Shown: positions 26,855 through 34,771 of the stretch, one piece after another | Position numbering within the stretch: position 1 is the first letter of the stretch | Layout: each line of letters starts with the position of its first letter | Source: Bacteroidaceae bacterium | GTDB lineage: Bacteria > Bacteroidota > Bacteroidia > Bacteroidales > Bacteroidaceae | Direction: 5' to 3' | NCBI GenBank assembly: GCA_024401215.1 | Contig: JAKSLL010000024.1 | Coordinates: 1-43,145, forward strand | Length of the DNA: 43,145 nucleotides | Program-made: the position numbers and the translations under genes | Notes under the pieces: model-generated | Seen by the model: only the letters and a program-made list of their open reading frames with translations | Told to the model about the DNA's origin: nothing | Databases searched by the model: none

Positions 26855-28249
26855 CTACTCTATGCAGTTGACTCTTTCTATATTGTATTTCTGTAATTCC
26901 TTCTTTGTGGTGCCAATATACAGCAATAACTCGTCGAAAGCAAGGTACGTTTTACCGTTCATCTGCATGGTGCCGATGTTGTCTCCTATCTGGATTCGCT
27001 CAAGCCCATCGTATGCGTCCTTAGGTACTTTATAGAACTCTCCTTCATTTTCGGATGGGATATATAGATGAGTCAGAGTGACAGCATATAGATTGGGATG
27101 GAACTTATACTCAAGATGTTGGAAAGGCTTGACTATTTCGCATCCATTGTTCAACCAACGCTCATATTGAGATATGACATTCTCGTCAGTACATCTTGTA
27201 AGATGAATGTCCTGTTGCCAGACATCCGAGTGCATGAGGCGGTGCAGCGGTAGCTCGTTTGGACATTCATCCAACCATTCTGTCTTATACCACACTTGGT
27301 CGGCATCCCCGTAGGTAAGTCCCTTCATCCTATGTTTAATTGCTTCAGGATGCAGCATGTAATAGACCAGATTCCCATCAGCACCTTCCATTATAAATAA
27401 TGTGTAGCGAGTGCCAGTCAGGCGGTTGTCTGCATCCTTATGCCAATAGGTCATGAAGTACGTCCCGTAGTTGAGGGCATCCTCTATTTGCCAGAAATCA
27501 GTGTATAGCAATTCTCCGTCGCATTCATTCCAATAGCCCACAATATCAAGGTCAACATGACTTGCCTTGATGTCATTTGCTGTATCATAGATATTTGTTG
27601 TGTCAGCATACGACTCATATATGTCAAGTATCTGTGAGACATGGAAAAGCAGCATCAACCTTGATTTGTTGGTTTCTTCTCTTGCACGCGTGATAGAAGG
27701 TAAAACGCTGAAGTCAGGATCATTGCCTATAAAGTTCTGCAGTAACGTCATTACACGTTCAAACTGCTGCGGCATGTCGTTTGCATCACCACCCTTAGAA
27801 TCATGCCCCGGTATAGATTTCATTAGCATGAGTATCAAGAAAGGAATATTGATGTCCTGCTCAATGATTTGCTGATAGATAGCTGCACGTTTGGCTCCGA
27901 TACCATTGCGAATGAATGGAGGGTAGCAGAAAGATAGAAGTTCGATAGCAACTTGCTCTGGGTTTGTTCTGCGATAGAGGTTGGCATGAAAGAAATCCCA
28001 TGCCTTATGATAATGCAGAAGCACTCTGTCGAGATTGATAATGCCATCTGTCATCAGCTCAACTTCCACCTTCAGGTCACGGTAAGCAGAGCGCATCTTC
28101 TGTTGGCTTGAAAAGCTGCGTTTGACGCCGTTGCCGTGAATCGAATAGGTGTCAAGCATGTTCTCCAGTTCATCCATAGTATTATAGATAAGGCGTGTGT
28201 TGGCTATTGTTGTCAGCCATTCTTCATACTGTGTAGGTTCTTGTATCAT
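26855..28249 (-). CDS. Unknown 464-aa protein
   Basis: I recognise no domain in this protein. It has no signal peptide or membrane segment. The first half is helical (for example YRDLKVEVELMTDGIINLDR and LLSFCYPPFIRNGIGAKRAA) and the middle carries an isolated His-Asp-rich turn (PGHDSKGGDAND). The second half is rich in Trp, Tyr and Asp with strand-like segments (GTRYTLFIMEGADGNLVYYM). The start at 28249 follows a TACCTTTG -7 box at 28272-28279. It is monocistronic and leftward, ending 50 bp from repeat C2. Composition is similar to the core neighbours. It could be a conserved hypothetical of this genus. Nothing in the context gives it a role. Confidence 0.75.
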   Translation of the reverse strand: MIQEPTQYEEWLTTIANTRLIYNTMDELENMLDTYSIHGNGVKRSFSSQQKMRSAYRDLKVEVELMTDGIINLDRVLLHYHKAWDFFHANLYRRTNPEQVAIELLSFCYPPFIRNGIGAKRAAIYQQIIEQDINIPFLILMLMKSIPGHDSKGGDANDMPQQFERVMTLLQNFIGNDPDFSVLPSITRAREETNKSRLMLLFHVSQILDIYESYADTTNIYDTANDIKASHVDLDIVGYWNECDGELLYTDFWQIEDALNYGTYFMTYWHKDADNRLTGTRYTLFIMEGADGNLVYYMLHPEAIKHRMKGLTYGDADQVWYKTEWLDECPNELPLHRLMHSDVWQQDIHLTRCTDENVISQYERWLNNGCEIVKPFQHLEYKFHPNLYAVTLTHLYIPSENEGEFYKVPKDAYDGLERIQIGDNIGTMQMNGKTYLAFDELLLYIGTTKKELQKYNIERVNCIE

Positions 28250-28271
28250 TGTTCAGCAGATTTTGTTTCTG

Positions 28272-28279
28272 CAAAGGTA
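28272..28279 (-). promoter_or_regulatory. Putative -7 element (TACCTTTG) of the 464-aa gene
   Basis: On the minus strand TACCTTTG ends 22 nt before the ATG at 28249, so the leader would be very short (about 15-20 nt). No strong TTG -33 box is seen. Confidence 0.55.
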
Positions 28280-28534
28280 TGTTTTTCTATTATAAATTAA
28301 GGCGTGATATGGATAATTATTGCAGTCGTACCCTTAAATAATGTATGCAGATTGTATTATATTACATAATGCAAGCAGTTTGATGCGTGTAATCTGTGTT
28401 GTAGGAGTTGAGGTTAATTGATAATTGTGATTGATAATGTGTAATTGGCGCAGGCATAATTGTCTTGTATCGTCTCCTGTAGGAACGATGCCTTTTAGAG
28501 TATAGATGCTTGACGGGGCAGAGCATTGATGCCT

Positions 28535-28574
28535 TGCCTCGCAAAGCATCGCGTGCTTGTGAGGCATCGTTTTT
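28535..28574 (+). terminator. Terminator-like hairpin on the plus strand
   Basis: TGCCTCGCAAAGCA (28535-28548) pairs with TGCTTGTGAGGCA (28554-28566) with one bulge and one G-U pair. TCGTTTTT follows. No plus-strand gene ends nearby, so it may end an unseen short transcript or be a repeat remnant. The rest of 28250-28730 holds the promoter of the 464-aa gene and the hairpin at 28594, and otherwise no gene. Confidence 0.4.
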
Positions 28575-28593
28575 GTGCCGTAAAATACGAAGA

Positions 28594-28643
28594 AAAAAGA
28601 CTGGCAGAAGATGGGTGTGTTACCATTTTCTGCCAGTCTTTTT
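28594..28643. terminator. Bidirectional terminator, 21-bp stem
   Basis: AAAAAGACTGGCAGAAGATGG (28594-28614) pairs with 28623-28643 through 21 bp, including one G-U pair, around an 8-nt loop. The arms end in A5 and T5, so it can act in either direction. It lies 88 bp past the end of the leftward secreted-protein gene (28731). Confidence 0.75.
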
Positions 28644-28730
28644 ATATGCCGCTTAACTTTCTCTGTTTGGAGAGTTAAAGAGGGGCTAGGAAAGCCGGAA
28701 AAACTAGAAAAACCAGAAATACTAGAAAAG

Positions 28731-29327
28731 CTACTTTATGTTCATTATTGCTGTGAAGGCGTTGAAGAGTTTTTTTGCTGCTTCTATGCTGCTTTCTCCA
28801 TTGTCGCTTTCGAAGTCGCCAGTAGGGTATGCTTCACCGCTCTCTCTTGATGTGAGTTTGAAATTGTTGGTGACAAACTTGCCTTTGTCGTCGAAATATT
28901 CGCGGTCCTCCATCCACACCTCGTCTTCTGCCCAGAATCCGCTTGTCTTGCTGTAGCAGAAGATGAGAGTGCCGTCCTTGTCGTTGAAGAGATATTCTCT
29001 GTATTTGATGCCCAATGCTGTTGGTGTTGCGTCGAGTTTTGTGCGGATGAAGAACGGACGGAAGTCAGGGGTGGTAGAATTCTCTTCATCATCGTTAGCG
29101 TCGAAAGCGAAGCATTCGAAAGTCTCGTCCACAGGGCCGATGGCAGGCAGGACGGTAGTCATCTTTGTTGTCGCATAGTTTGCTGCATTGCGTTCTTCGA
29201 GCATCATCTGCACTCGTTCGAGAGCTGCGGCATAGCGTTCGCGTATATTCTTTACTGTGCTGTTTTGTGCAAAGCACACCATCATTGACATGCAGAGCAT
29301 GGCGGTGAGGAAAAATCTCCTTTTCAT
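28731..29327 (-). CDS. Small exported protein, unknown function
   Basis: This 198-aa protein begins with a clear signal peptide, MKRRFFLTAMLCMSMMVCFA, with cleavage expected after CFA before QNSTVK. The mature part has no cysteine next to the cleavage site, so it is periplasmic or secreted rather than a lipoprotein. It starts with a helix (IRERYAAALERVQMMLEERN) followed by strand-rich sequence with Phe-, Tyr- and Asp-rich turns. No enzymatic motif is visible. It is a single leftward gene with its own terminator at 28594-28643. Many Bacteroidota carry small exported beta-rich proteins of this sort, but I cannot name the family. Confidence 0.75.
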   Translation of the reverse strand: MKRRFFLTAMLCMSMMVCFAQNSTVKNIRERYAAALERVQMMLEERNAANYATTKMTTVLPAIGPVDETFECFAFDANDDEENSTTPDFRPFFIRTKLDATPTALGIKYREYLFNDKDGTLIFCYSKTSGFWAEDEVWMEDREYFDDKGKFVTNNFKLTSRESGEAYPTGDFESDNGESSIEAAKKLFNAFTAIMNIK

Positions 29328-29440
29328 CTTTATTCAAGAATTAATTAAGTGACTGTTCAAAATTACGGTACAAAGATATTTCCTTTTTTTGTAACAACCA
29401 AATAAGTAGGTGTAAAATTATTCTACCTGTACGGTTAGAT

Positions 29441-29593
29441 GATTGACGCTGCGCGCAAAGAAAAAAATAAATAAAATATCGGAAAATAAATAAAAACGAT
29501 ACATGTTAGTTATGCCCTTCCTTTAGCAAAGTGTGTGTTTTTCCTATTTTTGTCTATTTTTATGTATTTTCTTTCATGCGCGCAGCGTCAATC
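29441..29593. repeat. Palindromic repeat with perfect 16-bp ends
   Basis: GATTGACGCTGCGCGC (29441-29456) is the exact reverse complement of 29578-29593. The similarity continues inwards through an A-rich AAAGAAAA/TTTTCTTT segment. The sequence before it (AATAAGTAGGTGT at 29401, then GTACGGTT) and the GCTGCGCGCAA core also occur in the same order at 42621-42672. It therefore belongs to the family that flanks element A3. The other parts of 29328-29802 hold the promoter of the next gene and no frame I support. Confidence 0.75.
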
Positions 29594-29737
29594 AATGCTG
29601 CTTGCAGTCCTTTGGCAATAGGCAAACACTTGGCAAATGATAGCTGCTGAGTGCATGAGGTTATAACGGAAAAAGTAGGAATAACGTCCAAATCTCACAA
29701 AAATACATAGATTTGGACGTTATTCTCACTTTTTCTC

Positions 29738-29767
29738 TTGTTTCCTCATTTTGTTTTAGTAATTTTG
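29738..29767 (+). promoter_or_regulatory. Promoter, TTG-N19-TAATTTTG
   Basis: TTG (29738-29740) and TAATTTTG (29760-29767) are 19 nt apart, a near-ideal Bacteroidota promoter. It lies 35 bp before the ATG at 29803 and shows that the longer TTG-initiated frame from 29713 is not the real start. Confidence 0.75.
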
Positions 29768-29802
29768 TAAACGAAATAGATAATACACCTAAAGATGATT
29801 TT

Positions 29803-31251
29803 ATGGACAAGTTAATCGGTCGTGAGCGCGAAATGCGCGAGTTAGATAGAGCATGTCAGTCGGAGCGTTCTGAGCTGATAATCTTGTATGGTCGCCGCCG
29901 CGTTGGCAAGACCTTTCTGGTACGTTCATATTTCCACGACACCTATGATTTCCATTTCGTGGGTGCGCACAATAAGAAGCCTGCTACTCAGTTGTCAAAC
30001 TTCCGCAAGGCATTGATACGCTATGGATATACCGATGCTCCTGTGCTGAAGGATTGGACGCAAGCATTTGACTGTTTGTCAGAACTGCTGGAGAGGAGTC
30101 AGTCAGAACGCAAGATTATCTTCATTGATGAAATGCCTTGGATTGACTCAAAGCAGAGCGATTTCCTGAGTTCGTTTGAATATTTCTGGAACGGATGGGT
30201 GGCAGAGCGTGATGATATTGTTCTGGTAGCATGTGGTAGTGCCACTTCGTGGATGAAGGAGAAGCTGGAACAGAATCAGGGTGGCCTGCACAATCGCAAG
30301 ACGCGTAAGATTTATTTGCGTCCATTCACATTGTATGAGTGCCGGGAATATCTGCAGAATCATGGTATTGACTGGGATGAGTATCAGATTACCCAATGCT
30401 ATATGGTGATGGGTGGGGTTCCGTATTATCTCAGTTTGTTGCGTCCAGAACTTAGCCTCCCTCAGAACATCGACGAGCTCTTCTTTAATCGCAATGCAGA
30501 TTTGCGTGAGGAGTTTAGTGAGCTTTATCCAGCACTCTTTAAGAAGGCAGACCGCTATATCACTGTAGTCCGTTTTCTGGCAACCAATCGTCAAGGTTTC
30601 CAACGTGGTGACATCGAGAAGGCAACAGGATTTGCTGGTGGTGGTCTGACTAAGATATTGCAAAATCTGGAAAGATGCGATTTCATCTCTACCTACAGTC
30701 AGTATGGATGTAACAAGAAGATGACCCTATATCGCCTGTGCGATTTCTATACCATATTCTATCTGAAATATGTTGAGAACGACAACTCACGTGACGAGCA
30801 GTATTGGTCACACCATTGCAATGACCGTGGTGTAGAGAGTTGGGAGGGGTTTACGTTCGAACAAGTCTGTCTGGCTCATCTCGACCAAATCAAACAGGGG
30901 CTCGGCATTTCTGGCATGGCTACCGAAGCTTCTGCGTGGCGTTATGTGGTCAAGAAAGACGAACAGGAAGAGGATACACGGAAGCGTGGTACACAGATTG
31001 ACCTTGTTATCAAGCGTGCAGACAAGATAGTTCATCTTTGTGAGATGAAGTTTGCATCATCGGAATATAGCATTACGGCAGACTATGCAGATAAACTGCG
31101 TTACCGTCAAGGCCTATTTATGAATGAGAACAAATTGAAGCATGGAGTCGTCTTCACTTTTATAACTCCGTACGGTGTTGCTAAGGGCAAGTATAGTGGT
31201 ATGCTTCATAGCGAACTGATGCTTCAAGATTTGTTTCGCGCGAAAGATTAA
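29803..31251 (+). CDS. ATPase_2-type P-loop protein with DUF234-like C-terminus
   Basis: This 482-aa protein starts MDKLIGREREMREL, the usual opening of the ATPase_2 (archaeal ATPase, STAND-related) family. The P-loop is GRRRVGKT (30-37), and the Walker B-type motif is IIFIDEMPW at about 105-113. A winged-helix-like segment follows at about 255-310 (GFQRGDIEKATGFAGGGLTK). The C-terminus has GTQIDLVI and LCEMKF (about 394-416), which fit the PD-(D/E)XK-like DUF234 domain. Members occur in many copies in Bacteroidota. Their function is not established. The stop TAA (31249-31251) is also the first triplet of repeat A2, so the original C-terminus could have been longer or differed slightly. Confidence 0.88.
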   Translation: MDKLIGREREMRELDRACQSERSELIILYGRRRVGKTFLVRSYFHDTYDFHFVGAHNKKPATQLSNFRKALIRYGYTDAPVLKDWTQAFDCLSELLERSQSERKIIFIDEMPWIDSKQSDFLSSFEYFWNGWVAERDDIVLVACGSATSWMKEKLEQNQGGLHNRKTRKIYLRPFTLYECREYLQNHGIDWDEYQITQCYMVMGGVPYYLSLLRPELSLPQNIDELFFNRNADLREEFSELYPALFKKADRYITVVRFLATNRQGFQRGDIEKATGFAGGGLTKILQNLERCDFISTYSQYGCNKKMTLYRLCDFYTIFYLKYVENDNSRDEQYWSHHCNDRGVESWEGFTFEQVCLAHLDQIKQGLGISGMATEASAWRYVVKKDEQEEDTRKRGTQIDLVIKRADKIVHLCEMKFASSEYSITADYADKLRYRQGLFMNENKLKHGVVFTFITPYGVAKGKYSGMLHSELMLQDLFRAKD

Positions 31252-31548
31252 GTAATGGTAAAATAATAACATCGGAAGATTTGGCTTGTGTTTTTAGGTT
31301 ATTTTGTCCTAATGAAGAGGGAGTGATGCGGGCATCATGACCGACGACATAATTACGAAACTAAATGTTTCGGAAGCAATGTCGGGGCGCAGCGCTCTTC
31401 TGGAAGGAGGCAACGATAGGAAGCCGAACTTGCAGAAGCTAAGCGCAAGGGGGAGGTAGTTGGGGCAAAAGAGCCAAAAAGACAAGTCAAAGCTGTTGTT
31501 ATTGATTGCTCGAGAAACTATAGGAAGTTATTATTTCACCATTACTTA
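31249..31548. mobile_element. MITE-like element A2
   Basis: The left end TAAGTAATGGTAAAATAATA (from 31249) and the reverse complement of the right end (31527-31548) agree in 21 of 22 positions. The interior lacks a credible ORF. It contains GATGCGGGCAT (31324), TCGGGGCGCAGCGCTC (31382) and TAAGCGCAAGGG (31440), shared with the interior of A1 on the other strand. The TAA at the left end is the stop codon of the ATPase gene, just as A1 supplies the stop of protein A. No transposase is present. Confidence 0.78.
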
Positions 31549-31630
31549 GCCTCGGCGTAGCCAAAACACATAAAACAGAAGACAACAGCAAAGATTCATC
31601 AAGTTATGGACTTGCTTTATTAGCTTGTGT

Positions 31631-31681
31631 TTTTCACGTTTTTGTCTCATTTTTGTGACTAAGAAATAGTCTATGAATATC
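31631..31681 (+). repeat. Relic of the IS1380 3' end
   Basis: These 51 bp match 34561-34611 with one mismatch. At the second site they form the end of a truncated IS1380 transposase frame (FSCFCLIFVTKK). Here no N-terminal part remains. The surrounding 31549-31961 shows no intact gene. It is scrambled intergenic sequence. Confidence 0.6.
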
Positions 31682-31961
31682 TACACCGAGAACCGCGCTT
31701 ATGCAAAACCCTTCAAAACGGAATTCGGATAAGAATCCTTTCTTTTAGGTTAGAATCTGCGTATTGCCTCAAGTCGCATGGTGGGATAAGGGGAAGATGC
31801 GCCATAACCATACAAATTTCCAACTCCTGGTAATCGAATTGTTATTTATAAGCATTTTATTACCCCAGATACTGCATTTGAAGATTACTTGCGGATTTGA
31901 GGCTAAGTACAATTGGCTGCGTCGAGCTATACCTTCTAAAATTCGGGATAAAGAAAACATG

Positions 31962-32080
31962 GCGCGATGAGAAGATTAACCACAGATTTTACTGATTGAA
32001 CAGATAGCTAGCGCGATGAGGAAGATTAACCACGAATTTTACTAATTTGACGAATGCTGGCGCAGTGAGAAAAGATAACC
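31962..32080. repeat. Tandem repeat, 49-bp unit, about 2.4 copies
   Basis: Units begin GCGCGATGAGAAGATTAACC (31962), GCGCGATGAGGAAGATTAAC (32011) and GCGCAGTGAGAAAAGATAAC (32060, partial). Each continues into CACRRATTTTACT-type sequence. It is non-coding and lies downstream of the secreted-protein gene. Confidence 0.75.
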
Positions 32081-32127
32081 TTTTTGCCTTCGTGTGCGAT
32101 AATTGACTAATGTCGCGACTACAACAA

Positions 32128-32170
32128 CATATTGCCCCCAGCTCTCACAGGGAGGACTGGGGGCAATATG
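32128..32170 (-). terminator. Hairpin after the 642-aa secreted-protein gene
   Basis: CATATTGCCCCCA (32128-32140) pairs perfectly with TGGGGGCAATATG (32158-32170): 13 bp around a 17-nt loop. It lies 44 bp past the stop at 32214. It lacks a strong T tract. Confidence 0.65.
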
Positions 32171-32213
32171 TTTACTTGGCAGGTGACAAACGAAAAGCAC
32201 ACTGCCAAAATTG

Positions 32214-34142
32214 CTATTCGTTAAGTTTCTTTATGAGGACAGCAAGGTCGTCGATTGAGAGCTTTCCGTCACCGTTGAAGTCGTAACGGTCAAGCTGCTC
32301 AGCCGTCCATGATGCACCTTGCAGCAAGCTGACGATAGTGTTCACGTCGGAAATGTTAAACTTAACTTCCTCACCTTTAATCTTTATCATCAGCTGCTTA
32401 GCGCCTCCCTCAAGCACGCCGGCAAGGTATGCGCGGAATGGGGCGAGCGACACCACCTCCTTGCCATCGAGGCTTACAAAACTGTCACCGTCGAGGATGT
32501 ATCCACTCTTGCCTGTCAGGTTTGCATTAGCGTATGCACCTGTCAGTTGCAGACCGTCGGCTGCCGATCCTCCAAGCAAATGACCTGTGACTGATGCGGA
32601 TACAGCCGAGAGTGTGAGAGTCGTCTTGCCGTCAATCATACGTACGATTACTGGTGTGCCAGCAGGGACAGCAGCTTCTATCTTAGAAATGGTCAGCACA
32701 TCTCCTTCGCACTTTGTTAATCCGTACAGTTCATAACCCGCTCCGCTTGGTGCAACACCGAATGGAACAACGAGCGATCCCCATTCGTTTGACATAGAAC
32801 GGCTGTAGATGATGCTTGCAGCGGTGAAATCAACAGGAGTCTGGAATGGCTTGCCATCTGCAAGAGTAACAGCGCCTGCCTCATACCTGCTGCCATTCTT
32901 TGTCAGTTCCAGAGTTGTTCCAGTGCCGTTGAAATCCTTGATGATGTGGTGGTCCTCGTTTGTGCCGCAGCCATTGTCGCAAACGTAAGCATAGAGGCCA
33001 TCGGTGCCAGCAGTGGCTGTCAGTTTCTTACCATCATAGGAGTGTCCAGTAGCAGCAATGCTCGTTACGTCCGTCTTCGCCGTGCATCCCCATACACAGT
33101 GTCTTGACTTTGAGCCCGGCTGTGTGCAGGTGGGCTGCACGTCGGTGGTGTATGAGCTGGAAAATTTGTGACCAGTAGCAGCAATGGTCGTCACATCCGT
33201 CTTTGCAGTGCATCCGCTGTATGTGCAGTGTCTTGACTTTGAACCATTTTGAAAACATGTAGCTGCTTGGTCAACGGAATAAGTACCGGAGAAGTTATGA
33301 CCAGTAGTAGCAATACTCGTCACATCTGTCTTTGCAGTACATCCGCTGTAAGTACAGTGCCTTGACTTTGAGCCCGACTGCATGCAGGTAGGCTGCACGT
33401 CAATGGTATATGAGCTGGAGTAGGTGTGGGTGGTATGTGTGTTGTCATCATTGTTATCACCTGGACGCTTAGGAGGGAATGGTGGGTTCTGCATCTCCTC
33501 TGGAAGCTGGTCTTTGACATCGTCAACGCTGGGGATATCTGGGTCAGGCTTGATACTGCGTTTATTTACAGTGTCGAAAAATACCTCATTGACATCATTG
33601 CCGCCACGTGTCGCTCTAAAGTAGTACACGTCCTCACCCTGCGTGCAGACAGTTACCATTACCTTGTTATCTTCGCAATGAGCCATGTTTTTGCCACCGA
33701 ACCAATAGTTATTGGATGTACCGCTTATTCCTTGGGCAAAGGCGGCATCCTCTGCCACCATGGTAAATGTATTACCGTCAGCATTCATCAGTTTGATTCT
33801 TAGATCACCTATCACGGCAAAGTTTAATTCGTATGGATCAGAATTGAAAGTGGTACAGCTTGCTGGAATATTTGCTTCCCACCATTGAGCAACTTCTCGA
33901 GATCCCTTTCTGCCAACACGCAGTGTCAGTTTGCCATTGGTACCGATGGTGATAACCTTACCTACGGATATGCATTCATCTGGATCCTGTCCTTTGGTAA
34001 TGGAATAGCTTTTGATAGTGAACGTGCCCTCACAGATTGTGAAGCCATCGAATCGTAGCATTATATCGTTGTCATGATACTTCATGGCGAACGATGTAAC
34101 ACACATCAAAATCATTAGAAACGACAAAACTATTTTCTTCAT
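32214..34142 (-). CDS. Secreted protein with Cys/His tandem repeats and a dockerin-like end
   Basis: This 642-aa protein has a signal peptide (MKKIVLSFLMILMCVTSFA). A beta-rich N-domain (20-200) is followed by a Pro/Asp/Asn linker. Three tandem repeats of about 43 aa follow (about 238-367), each carrying PTC or ATC, GSKSRHC, GCTAKTDVT and a closing TGH. Such Cys-rich units occur in BspA-like surface proteins. The next module (DGLYAYVCDNGCGT, HHIIKDFNGTG, VPFGV) is shared with the 1364-aa protein encoded divergently at 34772. The last residues (YDFNGDGKLSIDDLAVLI) form one dockerin-type EF-hand-like loop, with D, N, D and K in the expected positions. The likely location is the cell surface or outside the cell. 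DNA-level identity among the repeats points to recent duplication. A -7 box TAGTTTTG lies at 34172-34179. Confidence 0.85.
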   Translation of the reverse strand: MKKIVLSFLMILMCVTSFAMKYHDNDIMLRFDGFTICEGTFTIKSYSITKGQDPDECISVGKVITIGTNGKLTLRVGRKGSREVAQWWEANIPASCTTFNSDPYELNFAVIGDLRIKLMNADGNTFTMVAEDAAFAQGISGTSNNYWFGGKNMAHCEDNKVMVTVCTQGEDVYYFRATRGGNDVNEVFFDTVNKRSIKPDPDIPSVDDVKDQLPEEMQNPPFPPKRPGDNNDDNTHTTHTYSSSYTIDVQPTCMQSGSKSRHCTYSGCTAKTDVTSIATTGHNFSGTYSVDQAATCFQNGSKSRHCTYSGCTAKTDVTTIAATGHKFSSSYTTDVQPTCTQPGSKSRHCVWGCTAKTDVTSIAATGHSYDGKKLTATAGTDGLYAYVCDNGCGTNEDHHIIKDFNGTGTTLELTKNGSRYEAGAVTLADGKPFQTPVDFTAASIIYSRSMSNEWGSLVVPFGVAPSGAGYELYGLTKCEGDVLTISKIEAAVPAGTPVIVRMIDGKTTLTLSAVSASVTGHLLGGSAADGLQLTGAYANANLTGKSGYILDGDSFVSLDGKEVVSLAPFRAYLAGVLEGGAKQLMIKIKGEEVKFNISDVNTIVSLLQGASWTAEQLDRYDFNGDGKLSIDDLAVLIKKLNE

Positions 34143-34171
34143 ATATCTTATTTTATTTATCCTTAATTCCG

Positions 34172-34179
34172 CAAAACTA
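34172..34179 (-). promoter_or_regulatory. Putative -7 element (TAGTTTTG) of the 642-aa gene
   Basis: On the minus strand TAGTTTTG lies 29 bp before the ATG at 34142. The -33 region lacks TTG. Confidence 0.5.
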
Positions 34180-34329
34180 TAATTTAACTTTATTTATAAG
34201 TTCCTGAGCAACAAAAAGTTCTTTGCAAGCAAAGCGTCATAAATGCCGAGCAGCTCAGGACTTTGCCATGTCAGATTTTTCACTTATCTTAGTGTTGCAA
34301 TTCAAAACAAGCAAAAATCATAACAAGAC

Positions 34330-34599
34330 ATGGCAAAAGTACAAATAAAATCCGAGAAACTTACACCTTTTGGTGGTGTTTTTTCAATTATGGAGCAATT
34401 TGACTCCATGCTTTCACCCGTTATCGACTCCACTCTGGGACAGAGATGCAGCAGTATCATCGGATATCAGTTCAGCGAGATTGTACGCTCGCTGATGAGC
34501 GTGTATTTCTGTGGCGGTTCATGCGTGGAGGATGTGACATCACATCTTATGCGCCATCGTTTTTCATGTTTTTGTCTCATTTTTGTGACTAAGAAATAG
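34330..34599 (+). pseudogene. IS1380-family transposase, internally deleted remnant
   Basis: The first 75 or so residues (MAKVQIKSEKLTPFGGVFSI, then EIVRSLMSVYFCGGSCVEDV) read as the N-terminus of an IS1380-type DDE transposase, normally more than 400 aa. After HLMRH the frame jumps into RFSCFCLIFVTKK and stops. That last part corresponds to the repeat also found at 31631-31681. The catalytic core is absent, so it is inactive. It lies between two divergent secreted-protein genes. The frame keeps its own start and leader (AACAAGACATGG). Terminal inverted repeats of the IS could not be delimited. Confidence 0.8.
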
Positions 34600-34626
34600 T
34601 CTATGAATATCAATACGTTACAAGCG

Positions 34627-34658
34627 GCGTTGTCACGAAATAAAATTCATGACAACGC
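34627..34658. terminator. Hairpin downstream of the IS remnant
   Basis: GCGTTGTCA (34627-34635) pairs with TGACAACGC (34650-34658), 9 bp around a 14-nt A/T-rich loop, followed by TATTTTCG. It may terminate the transposase transcript. Confidence 0.5.
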
Positions 34659-34720
34659 TATTTTCGTCTCAAAACAGCACATTTTGGTCACTTGATAATG
34701 CCTGTTTCATGGCTTTTTAC

Positions 34721-34728
34721 TAATTTTG
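34721..34728 (+). promoter_or_regulatory. Putative -7 element (TAATTTTG) of the 1364-aa gene
   Basis: TAATTTTG lies 43 bp before the ATG at 34772. A weak TGTTT at about 34703 may serve as the -33 region. Confidence 0.55.
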
Positions 34729-34771
34729 CACCCGTATTACGTACGCTTAATTATAGTATAGAAAAGTCAAT

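Noticed and set aside
29713-29802. TTG-initiated extension of the ATPase_2-type protein
   Set aside because: A TTG-N19-TAATTTTG promoter lies inside the extension, and the family normally begins at the LIGRE segment.
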